Below the pieces are notes generated by a model that was not told the origin of the DNA, did no database searches, and was given only the letters and a program-made list of their open reading frames with translations. Below are positions 1-8,693 of a stretch of DNA of 64,000 nucleotides, one piece after another (position 1 is the first letter of the stretch; every line of letters begins with the position of its first letter). The position numbers and the translations under genes were made by a program. This DNA comes from CAYYUA01 sp964542585. GTDB lineage: Bacteria; Bacteroidota; Bacteroidia; CAILMK01; CAYYUA01. Location of the stretch: NCBI GenBank assembly GCA_964542585.1, contig CAZIUI010000001.1, positions 209,122 through 273,121 on the forward strand, given 5' to 3'.

Positions 1-502
1 TAGCAGCCAAGTGAAGGTATTCCCGGCTAGCTGAGGTCAAAGGATAAGCAGGTGAGCCAAGCGATTTGATCACGCTCTGGAGGGCTTGGTCGGACTTATC
101 ATCTGAAGCCTCATAAAAAAAAGGAACAGTCAATAATTTCAATGGGCGGTCTTTACTAAAAGTCTGAAGGGGGTAAAGCACACCAATGGACGGAGCAATA
201 CCGGATAAAGCATCCATGCTTACGCTACCTGCTGTATGTACCACCAAACCTTTCCGGGTGTACCAATAATTGTTAAGCTTTCCAATGGTTGTATCAGGGG
301 TCGTTACGATATACAGGTCCGATTCCTCATCCAGGTTTTTCCAGTTTTCAACAGCTTCTGCTTCTACAATTTCAGCTAAAGCAGCTGCAGAAGCCTCCCG
401 ATTAGCAATAACCTGCCGTATCTTATAGCCAGCCTCATACAGGGCTTTGATAAGGTTGGTTCCTACATTGCCGGCTCCTATGGCTGTAATATTTTGGATC
501 AT
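1..502 (-). CDS. Rossmann-like/DUF2520 protein, 3' part cut off by window edge
   Basis: The reading frame starts at the ATG at 500-502 on the minus strand and runs off the left edge, giving the first 167 residues. It opens with a dinucleotide-binding fold, motif IGAGNVGTNL at residues 7-16, like the F420/NADP oxidoreductase-type Rossmann domain that precedes DUF2520 in a widespread bacterial family. Later visible segments (VTTPDTTIG, HTAGSVSMD, GVLYPLQTFS) fit that family, in which the N-terminal domain resembles pyrroline-5-carboxylate reductase. The substrate is unknown. It begins 23 bp after the lysS stop on the same strand, so the two are probably cotranscribed. The DUF2520 half lies outside the window. 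Confidence 0.8.
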   Translation of the reverse strand, partial: MIQNITAIGAGNVGTNLIKALYEAGYKIRQVIANREASAAALAEIVEAEAVENWKNLDEESDLYIVTTPDTTIGKLNNYWYTRKGLVVHTAGSVSMDALSGIAPSIGVLYPLQTFSKDRPLKLLTVPFFYEASDDKSDQALQSVIKSLGSPAYPLTSASREYLHLAA

Positions 503-525
503 AACCCTGCTAGTAAAAAGCCATC

Positions 526-2088
526 TCAGTTTGAATCCGATGCTTGATCCTCATTGATACCCTCTTCGGATGAGCCTTGAGACTTTTCTGGTCGCATTTG
601 TGGGAAGAATAAGACTTCTTGAATAGATGGCTGATCTGTAAGAATCATGGCCAGCCGGTCAATGCCCACACCTAAACCAGCGGTTGGTGGCATTCCCACT
701 TCCAAAGCCCGGAGAAAATCCTCGTCCAATACCATGGCTTCTTCATCTCCTTGCTCGCCAAGCTTTAGCTGCTCTTCAAACCGCTGCCTTTGATCGATGG
801 GATCGTTAAGCTCTGAAAAGGCATTCATGATCTCTTTACCCATACAGATCACTTCAAAACGCTCTACCAAACCTTCCTTGGAGCGGTGTTTCTTGGCCAG
901 AGGTGACATTTCAAGGGGGTAATCCATGATAAAGGTTGGATTGATAAGCTTAGGCTCCACGTATTCTCCAAAAATCTCATCTATCAATTTTCCCCGGTCC
1001 ATTTCCGGATCATTGGGAACATTCAAGTGCTTAGCTACCTCACGAATCTCATCCCCTGATTTTTCGGTAATGTCGTAGCCGGTGTAAGCTTCAATCGCCT
1101 CATACATTGTGTAGCGCTTCCAGGGCTTTTGGAAGTTGATCGTATGCCCTCCACTTTCAACTTCAGAACTGCCTAAGGTTCGCTTGATAATGGTATGAAA
1201 GAAGTCTTCTACAAAATCCATCATCCAGTAATAATCCTTATAAGCCACGTAAAGCTCCATCTGGGTGAACTCCGGATTGTGATAACGGCTCATGCCTTCG
1301 TTCCGAAAGTCCTTGGCAAATTCATAAACGCCATCATACCCGCCTACAATTAACCGTTTCAGGTAGAGCTCATTGGCAATCCGCAGGTAAAGCGGCATCT
1401 CCAGGGTATTGTGGTAGGTCTTAAAAGGACGAGCAGCCGCGCCTCCATAAAGCGGTTGGAGTATAGGGGTCTCTACTTCCAGGTAATCCTGTTCGTTCAG
1501 GTATTCCCGCATGCTATTGATCAATCGTGTTCGCGTCTTGAAGCGATCTCGAACAGATGGATTGACCACGAGATCGAGGTACCGCATACGGTGACGTTGC
1601 TCGGGGTCACTGAAAGCATCATACACCTCCCCGTCTTTTTCCTTAGGAAGAGGAATGGGCCGTAAGGATTTAGAGAGTAACTTTAAAGTATTTACGAACA
1701 GGGTGATTTCCCCCATTTTGGTTTTAAAAGCGTATCCTGTGACACCCACAATATCCCCAATATCCAGGAGCTTCTTAAAAAGCTTATTGTAGTAGGTTTT
1801 ATCCTCATCAGGGCAAAGGTCATCCCTGCTAACATACAGTTGGATGGTTCCGGATTCATCTTCAAGCTCTGCAAATGAGGCCTTACCCATAACGCGGCGC
1901 CCCATCAAACGCCCGGCTAACTTTAGCCCGGTGAGGCTATCCGGGTTTTTATAAAATTCCGATTTGATATCCGCTGTTGAGATGTTGGCTTCAAAAGTTT
2001 CAGGAGGATACGGGTCAATGCCTAATTCCCGGATCTGCTCAAGTGCTGATCTTCGCTGTTGCTCCTGATCGGACAGGTTCCGCTCCAT
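526..2088 (-). CDS. lysS: Lysyl-tRNA synthetase, class II
   Basis: Charges tRNA-Lys with lysine in the cytoplasm. The 520-residue product has an N-terminal OB-fold anticodon-binding domain (about residues 55-160, with LAGRLMGRRVMGKASF) and a class II catalytic core. Motif 2 is visible as FRNEGMSRYHNPEFTQME and motif 3 as GLGVGIDRLAMIL. A short acidic, Ser/Gln-rich tail follows the core. A longer frame reaches 2214, but the extra 42 residues do not resemble the family and overlap the divergent promoter region, so I use the ATG at 2086-2088, which gives the usual N-terminus. A TAnnTTTG box lies 18 bp upstream. The DUF2520 gene follows 23 bp downstream. Confidence 0.97.
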   Translation of the reverse strand: MERNLSDQEQQRRSALEQIRELGIDPYPPETFEANISTADIKSEFYKNPDSLTGLKLAGRLMGRRVMGKASFAELEDESGTIQLYVSRDDLCPDEDKTYYNKLFKKLLDIGDIVGVTGYAFKTKMGEITLFVNTLKLLSKSLRPIPLPKEKDGEVYDAFSDPEQRHRMRYLDLVVNPSVRDRFKTRTRLINSMREYLNEQDYLEVETPILQPLYGGAAARPFKTYHNTLEMPLYLRIANELYLKRLIVGGYDGVYEFAKDFRNEGMSRYHNPEFTQMELYVAYKDYYWMMDFVEDFFHTIIKRTLGSSEVESGGHTINFQKPWKRYTMYEAIEAYTGYDITEKSGDEIREVAKHLNVPNDPEMDRGKLIDEIFGEYVEPKLINPTFIMDYPLEMSPLAKKHRSKEGLVERFEVICMGKEIMNAFSELNDPIDQRQRFEEQLKLGEQGDEEAMVLDEDFLRALEVGMPPTAGLGVGIDRLAMILTDQPSIQEVLFFPQMRPEKSQGSSEEGINEDQASDSN

Positions 2089-2106
2089 AGCCGGTATTTG
2101 TTTTTG

Positions 2107-2114
2107 CAAAGGTA
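2107..2114 (-). promoter_or_regulatory. -7 box TACCTTTG before lysS
   Basis: Read on the minus strand this is TACCTTTG, an exact match to the Bacteroidota -7 consensus TAnnTTTG, 18 bp before the lysS ATG. I see no clear TTG -33 element at the expected spacing. The position supports the shorter lysS start. Confidence 0.5.
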
Positions 2115-2180
2115 AACAAAGCCTTGGTTGTTCAGGCAGACATTGGCCATAAGAGGCAAGCCAATATAAATGGTGCCCCC

Positions 2181-2188
2181 TACTTTTG
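2181..2188 (+). promoter_or_regulatory. -7 box TACTTTTG before the TauE-like gene
   Basis: Exact TAnnTTTG match, ending only 4 bases before the ATG at 2193. If it is the promoter, the mRNA would be nearly leaderless, or translation begins at the GTG at 2220 instead. No TTG element at the usual distance. Confidence 0.4.
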
Positions 2189-2192
2189 CCCC

Positions 2193-2930
2193 ATGATTTT
2201 GCTAGAGGCATCAACCTGGGTGGGCATTAGCCTTGCTGTTTTTATGGCCTTTTCCTTAAAGGCCATGACGGGTTTTGGGGAGAATTTAATAATGATTCCT
2301 ATAATAAGCTTCTTCATCCCACTACCCCAAGTGTTGCCCATGACGCTAGTTGTGGTACTAGTAGCTGATGGCGTTTTACTGTACAAACTTTATGATTCTA
2401 TCGCGTGGTGGTACTGGAGAAGAATGGGAGGAATTGCGGTTTTGGGCGTCTTCATGGGAAGCTTTGGATTGCAGGAAATAAATCCATACTTGCTTGAAAA
2501 GCTGCTTGGCTTGATCATTATTCTTTACCCTATCATAAGCCTGCTACCTCGTAGATTCCCATCAATTAGAATTCATAAAACTACGGGAGCCTATATCACG
2601 GGCTTAAGCGGAGGGTTTCTAAGTGGCATCATGGGAATTGGCGGACCTCCGGTAATCGCTTACTTTAGTGCCCAACACTTACAGAAGGCCGTATTTCGGT
2701 CAACCTGTGTAGTAACGTTTTTGGTATTTGATCTCCTCAGGCTGGGCAGCTACTCATACCAGGGATTAATGACCTTGCCAATGGGTTTAACTGGCTTGAC
2801 CCTGCTTCCGGCATTTTTAGCCGGTACGGCATTAGGCCTCCGCATGCACCCGTTGGTACCTGAGCGACCTTTTCAAATCGGAGTTCGCATTTTATTAATG
2901 CTCATTGGTCTTTCACTCCTATTCCAGTGA
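2193..2930 (+). CDS. TauE/SafE-family membrane exporter (TSUP family)
   Basis: A 245-residue inner-membrane protein with about eight hydrophobic segments and the two-repeat layout of the TauE/SafE (TSUP, DUF81) family. Diagnostic motifs are the GFGENLI loop after the first helix and the matching loop SGIMGIGGPPVIAY near residue 145 at the start of the second half. Family members export sulfite, sulfoacetate or other organosulfur anions, but the substrate cannot be read from sequence. A longer frame starts at 2124; I prefer the ATG at 2193 because the extra 23 residues are polar and overlap the -7 box. A GTG at 2220 is also possible. Divergent from lysS. A hairpin with a T-run follows the stop. 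Confidence 0.85.
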   Translation: MILLEASTWVGISLAVFMAFSLKAMTGFGENLIMIPIISFFIPLPQVLPMTLVVVLVADGVLLYKLYDSIAWWYWRRMGGIAVLGVFMGSFGLQEINPYLLEKLLGLIIILYPIISLLPRRFPSIRIHKTTGAYITGLSGGFLSGIMGIGGPPVIAYFSAQHLQKAVFRSTCVVTFLVFDLLRLGSYSYQGLMTLPMGLTGLTLLPAFLAGTALGLRMHPLVPERPFQIGVRILLMLIGLSLLFQ

Positions 2931-2936
2931 GGGATG

Positions 2937-2956
2937 AAAAAGCTTCAGCGCTTTTT
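2937..2956. terminator. Hairpin AAAAAGC/GCTTTTT between convergent genes
   Basis: A seven-base-pair stem with a six-base loop (2937-2943 with 2950-2956) that has A/T runs on both sides, so it could stop transcription from either strand. It starts 6 bp after the TauE-like stop and overlaps the last codons of the convergent YtxH gene. Confidence 0.5.
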
Positions 2957-3118
2957 ATCATCTTCATTCTCCTCTTCATCCGCAGTAAGCTGGTCTTCGA
3001 GCTTACTGCCCCACTCGCCTATTTTTTCACGGGCTTTTTGAAGGTTTTTATCGCCGGAATCGGGTGAAAGGAGTAATCCAGTAGCTACTCCGATAGCAAA
3101 GCAAAAGAATCCACGCAT
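2945..3118 (-). CDS. Small YtxH-like membrane-anchored protein
   Basis: A 57-residue product too short for most ORF lists. It opens with a glycine-rich hydrophobic stretch (residues 3-18, FFCFAIGVATGLLLSP), followed by a charged amphipathic region with DSGDKNLQKAREKI and an acidic tail ending in KKR. This is the layout of YtxH-domain proteins: one N-terminal membrane helix, then a PxxGxxxR/K-like turn and a charged helix. YtxH proteins are often stress-associated, but no biochemical activity is established. The ATG at 3116-3118 has no competing start. It converges on the TauE-like gene with 14 bp between stop codons. Confidence 0.7.
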   Translation of the reverse strand: MRGFFCFAIGVATGLLLSPDSGDKNLQKAREKIGEWGSKLEDQLTADEEENEDDKKR

Positions 3119-3172
3119 AAGGTTTGGTTATTTTAGTTACAAGTTTAAGCTTTTTTAATAAAACAGCTAATT

Positions 3173-3592
3173 TTACTCGGGTAAATATTCCCAAACCTGT
3201 ATCTGCTGCTGATCAAAAGCGATATAGTTTTTCAGGATCTCGGTTTCCTGCATATTGGGATAGCGGTAGCAAAAGGCTGCGTAAGGATATTGGTGCCCAC
3301 CTAATTTCACATGGTAATACTCCGTATCGCCTTTCAACGGGCAATGGGTCGAATGGTTTGCTACTTCCAGCACCTCATTCGGGATAGCGGATTCCGGAAA
3401 GTAATAAACGGGGTTATAAAGGTCAAACCCAGCTTCCTGAAGCTTGATCGTGTTGTTCGAACGAGCTATCTCACGCTCGTTTACAGTAGCTTGCACTAAA
3501 CCTTCAACAGGCTTGAGCCGCATAAAGTGACGGGGTTCGTTAGGCCGGTGAATCGCATCTTGTACAAAGGTTACTGGTTCATTACTTGCCAT
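3173..3592 (-). CDS. DUF427 family protein
   Basis: A 139-residue single-domain protein of the DUF427 family. Recognisable conserved parts are the strand ATVNEREIARSNNT (residues 35-48), YYFPESAIP, the signature STHCPLKGDTEYYHV (about residues 81-95), and CYRYP near residue 109. The CPxKG and Tyr-Phe-Pro elements mark the family's beta-barrel-like fold. No enzymatic role is established. It is monocistronic: the next gene upstream is divergent and the YtxH gene downstream is separated by 54 bp, so the two may share a transcript. Confidence 0.87.
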   Translation of the reverse strand: MASNEPVTFVQDAIHRPNEPRHFMRLKPVEGLVQATVNEREIARSNNTIKLQEAGFDLYNPVYYFPESAIPNEVLEVANHSTHCPLKGDTEYYHVKLGGHQYPYAAFCYRYPNMQETEILKNYIAFDQQQIQVWEYLPE

Positions 3593-3774
3593 AAGGTTTT
3601 AGAATTTTTTTTAAAACATTTTGGTCAAAATCTGGACCAACCCCGTTAGGTTACCAATGGCCATAAACAGTAGGATAAAAAACCTCTTAACCCGCTGAAA
3701 AGGCCTTTTTCAAATTTTAAACATTTTTAACAGACTTTAACTAAATCTTTATGATGAATTAGTATTAGCCTTAG

Positions 3775-3782
3775 CACCTTTG
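3775..3782 (+). promoter_or_regulatory. Possible -7 box before the TonB receptor
   Basis: CACCTTTG differs from TAnnTTTG at one position and ends 28 bp before the ATG at 3811, in the range seen for other genes here. Weak on its own. Confidence 0.3.
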
Positions 3783-3810
3783 CACGTGTTAAATAAAAGA
3801 AGGTAAGACC

Positions 3811-6114
3811 ATGGCTTATATAAAGGGATTTTTTGGAGTTTGCATAATAGCTCTCTACGCCCTACCCGCTAACGCTCAAGATGATAAAATTACTATTAGC
3901 GGGTATGTAGAGGCTAAGGAAAGCAGTGAGCGATTAATCGGGGCCAATGTTTACGAAGTTCAGTCTAAAAATGGGGCTGTAACGAATGACTACGGCTATT
4001 TCAAGGTCAACGTACCTGCCGGTAAATCTATTCTGCGAATCTCTTATGTTGGTTACCAAACCATTTATGACACGATCACGAGCAATAATGACCTTAAGAA
4101 AACCTACCGCATTCCGTCTACTGTAGAGATCCAGGAAGTAACCGTTAAAGGTGAGCGCAGTATCCAGCAGAAATCCCAGATGAGTAAGGTCAACATGCCG
4201 GTAGAACAGGTTGAAAAAATGCCACAGCTTTTTGGCGAGGCTGATCCCATGCGATTAGCCAAATCCATGCCTGGAATCCAAAGTGGCAGTGAAGCTTCTA
4301 GTGGCTTGCACATCCGCGGTGGCAGCCCTGATCAAAACCTGATCCTACTCGATGGTGTGCCCTTGTATCATGCCAGCCACCTTGGCGGGTTTTTCTCCGT
4401 ATTCAATAGTAACTCCATCAAAAACATGGATATCTACAAAGGCGGCTTTCCTGCCCGCTATGGTAACCGCTTATCCTCGGTTATAGATGTACGCATGAAA
4501 GAGGGAGATATGAAGGAATTTCATGGTTCTGGTAGTATCGGTCTTTTATCCTCTAAAATAATGCTTGAGGGGCCTATCGTAGAGGATAAAACCTCTTTCA
4601 TGTTTTCCGGGAGGCGCTCCTTCCTGGATTTGCTTGCAAGACCCTTCGGAGGTTTCGGTGGGGATGACCTTAGTATCTACTATTATTTTTATGATGTTAA
4701 TGCCAAGATCAATCACAAATTTTCGGACAAGGATCGCCTTTATGCGAGTTTTTACAATGGCGATGACCGCATCACCCTGGAACAGGATTTTGATGGCGGA
4801 AAAATCAGTAATTTCAATGCCTGGGGAAACCTCATGGGGTCACTCCGTTGGAACCATGTTTTTAGCCCGGAGCTTTTTGCCAATTTTACAGCTAACTACT
4901 CCCGTTACCGCTTTAAGATTGATATCGAGCAAGACTCTGATCAGTCAGATTTCGCACAGTTTTACGAATCAAGTGTCCGGGATTATTTCCTAAAGGCCGA
5001 TTTTGATTACGAGCCTGTTCAAGACCACAGCATCAAGTTTGGTGGTAAAGCAACTTACCACACGTTTAGGCCCGGTGTTACAGATCTTGAGGCTGAAAGC
5101 TCAAATGCTAATACGGATACCACCTATGGTTCCGACAAATTCCACAACATGCAATACAGTGCCTATATTCAGGATAAATGGAGTATAACGCCCCGCCTGG
5201 AAATCAATGGCGGTTTCCGGGGAGCAGCATTTATTGTGGATAATAACACCTACACCAGCTTGCAACCCCGATTATCGGGTCGTTACTTGTTAAATGAGGA
5301 GTCATCGCTAAAACTCTCTTACGCCCAAATGCAGCAATTTGTGCATTTGCTTTCAAGCAGCGGTGCTGGTCTTCCAACCGATTTGTGGGTTCCATCTACC
5401 AATAAGGTCAAGCCTCAGCAATCTCGTCAAATAGCCGCCGGTTACTCTAGAACCCTACTTGATGGCCGTTACCAATTAAACGTAGAGACCTACTACAAAA
5501 CCATGGATAATTTGATAACCTATAAGCCCGGCGCGAGTTTCTTTGGCACCTCTTCTCAATGGGAGGAAAAGATTCGCTCTGGTGGAACGGGTCGGGCTTA
5601 TGGTGCCGAGTTAAAGTTTGAACGTAAACTTGGAAAAACCACTGGCTGGATCAGCTACACCTGGAGTAAAAGTACCCGAAAGTTTGATAAGATCAATTTC
5701 GGGGACCGCTACCCTTACCGTTACGATCGCCGGCACAATGCTAGTGTAGTTATCAACCATCAGTTCACCGAATCAATTGATGCTTCCCTTCGATGGACCT
5801 ACCAATCGGGAAATGCTCTGACACTTCCGTATGGTCACTACCCCTCCCAATTAGATGCAGATGAAGAAGTGATGACCTATCAAGAAAAGAATGGATACCG
5901 GGCGCAGCCTTATCACCGGCTGGATCTAAGTGTTAACTTGTCAAGAGATCTTGGCTGGGCTGAGCGGACCTGGAATATCAGCCTTTACAATGCCTACAAT
6001 CGACAAAATCCCTTCTTCTATTATTTTAAAGACCAAGATGAAGGTCAGAGGCAACTATTCCAGACGAGCTTATTCCCGGTTTTACCATCAGTTAGTTATC
6101 AATTAAATTTTTAA
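3811..6114 (+). CDS. TonB-dependent outer-membrane receptor with carboxypeptidase-like domain
   Basis: A 767-residue outer-membrane receptor. Residues 1-22 are a signal peptide cut after ANA. Residues 25-110 form the carboxypeptidase-regulatory-like beta-sandwich typical of Bacteroidota receptors (GYVEAKESSERLIGANV, then NDYGYFKVNVPAGK). The plug domain follows (about 125-225; LHIRGGSPDQNLILLDGVPL). The rest is a 22-strand type barrel ending in the aromatic C-terminus SYQLNF. Imports a ligand in a TonB/ExbBD-driven step; the substrate is unknown. The downstream DUF4249 lipoprotein, 4 bp after the stop, is the usual partner in this arrangement, which is distinct from SusC/SusD. Confidence 0.93.
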   Translation: MAYIKGFFGVCIIALYALPANAQDDKITISGYVEAKESSERLIGANVYEVQSKNGAVTNDYGYFKVNVPAGKSILRISYVGYQTIYDTITSNNDLKKTYRIPSTVEIQEVTVKGERSIQQKSQMSKVNMPVEQVEKMPQLFGEADPMRLAKSMPGIQSGSEASSGLHIRGGSPDQNLILLDGVPLYHASHLGGFFSVFNSNSIKNMDIYKGGFPARYGNRLSSVIDVRMKEGDMKEFHGSGSIGLLSSKIMLEGPIVEDKTSFMFSGRRSFLDLLARPFGGFGGDDLSIYYYFYDVNAKINHKFSDKDRLYASFYNGDDRITLEQDFDGGKISNFNAWGNLMGSLRWNHVFSPELFANFTANYSRYRFKIDIEQDSDQSDFAQFYESSVRDYFLKADFDYEPVQDHSIKFGGKATYHTFRPGVTDLEAESSNANTDTTYGSDKFHNMQYSAYIQDKWSITPRLEINGGFRGAAFIVDNNTYTSLQPRLSGRYLLNEESSLKLSYAQMQQFVHLLSSSGAGLPTDLWVPSTNKVKPQQSRQIAAGYSRTLLDGRYQLNVETYYKTMDNLITYKPGASFFGTSSQWEEKIRSGGTGRAYGAELKFERKLGKTTGWISYTWSKSTRKFDKINFGDRYPYRYDRRHNASVVINHQFTESIDASLRWTYQSGNALTLPYGHYPSQLDADEEVMTYQEKNGYRAQPYHRLDLSVNLSRDLGWAERTWNISLYNAYNRQNPFFYYFKDQDEGQRQLFQTSLFPVLPSVSYQLNF

Positions 6115-6118
6115 GGCT

Positions 6119-6988
6119 ATGATGAAATCAGTGTTTATCATTCGTTCGTTAACTATAGGCGTTTTCCTTTTCACAACTGTTGGATGTGAACAGAAGGTAG
6201 AGAACGCAGCTATACCTGAACAAGAACCTTCTTACGCCGTAGAGGCGCAGTTATTCAGCGGGAAACAGCCAAAAGTTTTTATTTCACGCAGTAGCAGTAT
6301 TCAGCAAGGCCTTAAAAACATCAACCCTTCCTCTATTTCAGCGTCCATCCTACGGGATGGAAAGCGAAAAGCCACCCTTTCCTATGGAGATAGTGGAGTA
6401 TTCAGTACAAAAGATACGCTGAAACCTGGCGTCCGGTATAAGGTTAAGGTTAATGGTGATTTAGAGACAGCCACCGGTACTGCTCAAATCCCAAAGCCTG
6501 TAGCTATTAAGTCCTTAACCTTTGAGGATTCTGCATTAAAAGCTCCGGACGCGTCCATTGTTCATACTTTGGAAGTGGAATTCAAAGATCCGCCTGCATC
6601 CGCGGATCGTTACCTCATATCAGCTAAATTGAAAGATAGTACCAGCAGTAACCGTATCGATTTAGACTATTTCAATCCAGCGGTAAGTTTTGGGTATGAG
6701 GAAAAGATGTTCTTAAAAGACCAAAGCTTTAATGGTGAAAACTTTTCGGTACTCTTTTATGTGAACGGGGAAGAAAATCACCCGGATACCCTAAAACAAA
6801 AGATGGTGGTCAATCTTAAACATATTACTCAGGACTATTTTGAATACAATCAATCCCTTAATCGACAAGGTAACAGCTCAAGCACCAACCCCTTTTCAAG
6901 TGAGCCGGCCCTCAATCGTGGGAATGTTAGGAATGGACTGGGTTGTGTAGGAGGCCTTAGTGTTGATACCGCTAGTCTTTCCCCATGA
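6119..6988 (+). CDS. DUF4249 family lipoprotein, partner of the TonB receptor
   Basis: A 289-residue lipoprotein: hydrophobic signal followed by TTVGC, with the lipid-attachment Cys at residue 23. The body has the DUF4249 pattern: an N-terminal beta domain (YAVEAQLFSGKQPKVFISRS), a GVRYKVKV strand, ITQDYFEYNQSLNRQ, and the C-terminal signature NRGNVRNGLGCVGGLSVD. DUF4249 proteins are encoded next to TonB receptors and are presumed surface partners. Two adjacent ATGs (6119, 6122) are equally plausible. Likely cotranscribed with the receptor. Function is inferred from context only. Confidence 0.87.
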   Translation: MMKSVFIIRSLTIGVFLFTTVGCEQKVENAAIPEQEPSYAVEAQLFSGKQPKVFISRSSSIQQGLKNINPSSISASILRDGKRKATLSYGDSGVFSTKDTLKPGVRYKVKVNGDLETATGTAQIPKPVAIKSLTFEDSALKAPDASIVHTLEVEFKDPPASADRYLISAKLKDSTSSNRIDLDYFNPAVSFGYEEKMFLKDQSFNGENFSVLFYVNGEENHPDTLKQKMVVNLKHITQDYFEYNQSLNRQGNSSSTNPFSSEPALNRGNVRNGLGCVGGLSVDTASLSP

Positions 6989-7159
6989 AATGATTACAGT
7001 TTTGAATTATTGCCAAAACCTAACCGAAAGTCATACTTTCCAAAACTTTGGGATCCGGGAATCTAGTAACGATATTTTATTGATTTAACTTTTGATAGGT
7101 TTGAAAAAGCTGTGTTAATATAATGCCAGGAGCCTTTCTCGTTTTGCTAACGAAAGCTT

Positions 7160-8693
7160 ATGCACTTTAGGAGTTATATCCTGCTTATCCCGTTGTTATT
7201 TGTAACCTCAACCGTTGAGCCCAGAATCAAGCGTTCTCTCAAGAAGCGAATTAGTTTTTCCACCAATATGTTGCTGATGGCCTTCTAAAGTACCGCTCCA
7301 TCAGCCAAGACCCCGAGCAACTTGAGCGCCTCACACACCTAATTGCTAAAATTGATAAGCCAGAGGACTCCTAACGCGCAAAGCTTTTTACGTCAATGCG
7401 TATAACTTCCTAGCTATTAAGCAGATGATGGACCGCTACCCGATTGAAAGCCCAAAGGATATTCCATGTTTTTTTGAGGGGATTGAGCACAGGGTCCATA
7501 ATCAGGCGGTATCGCGGGATAAGCTTGACAATGACCTGTTATTCGGAAAATTTGATGAGCTGGGCCTTCACTTTAATCTAATTTGTGCAACGAAAGGTTG
7601 TCCACCTATCAAAGCGGGTGCTTTTCAGCCTGGCTAGCGGGATCAACAACCACCCCGATCACTCACCGACCCCCCGTTTATTCAACATCAGACTGGCTCC
7701 GCACAACCCGGAGTTTTCCGCATCCTGGACTGGTACAGGGATGATTTTCTGACTGAAACCAATTCCCTGGTGGATTACATCAACCATTACCGTAAAAAAA
7801 CCTGCCAGCCGATACCCGACTTGAATGCTATGACTATGATTGGTCCCTGAACGAGAAGGAGGTTAAGCATGCGAAAACCCAATCAGGATCAAGCCTTGGT
7901 AGCCAGTATATAATAAGGCAGAGTGCAGGCTATTTACTAGATGAAGGGGGCTTAGAGCTAATTCTCTTTAACAACCGCTACACACAGGAATATTTTTTCA
8001 ATTCAAATGGGAAAAATTGGCCCTTAAGACCCGTTCCACCTTTTATTCGGAGATCGTGGAAGCCCTTTATGGGGTTGAATCACGCATAAATATTGGGTTT
8101 GATGCCTTTTACGAGGATGTACGCCAGGGAGACCGCCCTATCAATACTTTTAGGTTTGAGAAAACTGCCAGTGCTCACCACACCTTAGCCGGGGTTATGC
8201 CCAAGCTAAAAGTTGCGCCCTTTAAAGGCTTTCAGGCTATAACCGTGGAATTCGGTATATTGATCCCAACCGTGAGAGATCCGGAAAAAGATAACCATGA
8301 CCGGCCTTTCCTCTCCAATGATGATTTCGAATGGTGGAATGAAGTGTTTTAAGTCAACAATTTTTCGCCTAGGTTTGAGCTCTTTATATAGCTGATTACC
8401 ATCTGGCGAATGGATGAGGCCGGCCCCTTTTCTGATTACTCTGCAGGTCGGACACTTGCACGGGTTTTCCTGTCTTGGTTTCCAGCAAACCAATGGTCCT
8501 TTTACGGAATGGCAGCTTTTAACCCTTTTGGAGTAGGCAAGGACTCTTATCAGCTTTTTATCAGAACGGTATTGGCATAAAATACCATTTTACCAATACT
8601 TTGGAAATAGAAGGTCTTTACACCAATTTCCTGCTAGGTAAAAACAGCGGAGGAAGCCAAACCTTCAATATCGGCCCGCGTCTTCAGCGGTAG
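7160..8693 (+). pseudogene. Frameshifted DUF547 plus outer-membrane beta-barrel gene
   Basis: About 511 codons of one gene survive, broken by at least four frame changes. It starts at ATG 7160 with a signal-peptide-like stretch and stops at 7288 in that frame. DUF547 is then readable in other frames: FYVNAYNFLAIKQMMDRYP (about 7383-7440), LICATKGCPP (about 7578-7607), ILDWYRDDFLTETNSL (about 7722-7770) and CYDYDWSLNE. From about 7825 to 8030 one open frame runs without a break from the DUF547 end into a beta-barrel part (ELILFNNRYTQEYFF), then shifts again (8017-8352), and ends in NGIGIKYHF, LEIEGLYTNFLLGKNSG and a final TAG at 8691. The barrel resembles the transporter-like barrels often linked with DUF547 in Bacteroidota. 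Flanking genes have clean frames, so local decay is more likely than poor sequence. Confidence 0.8.
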
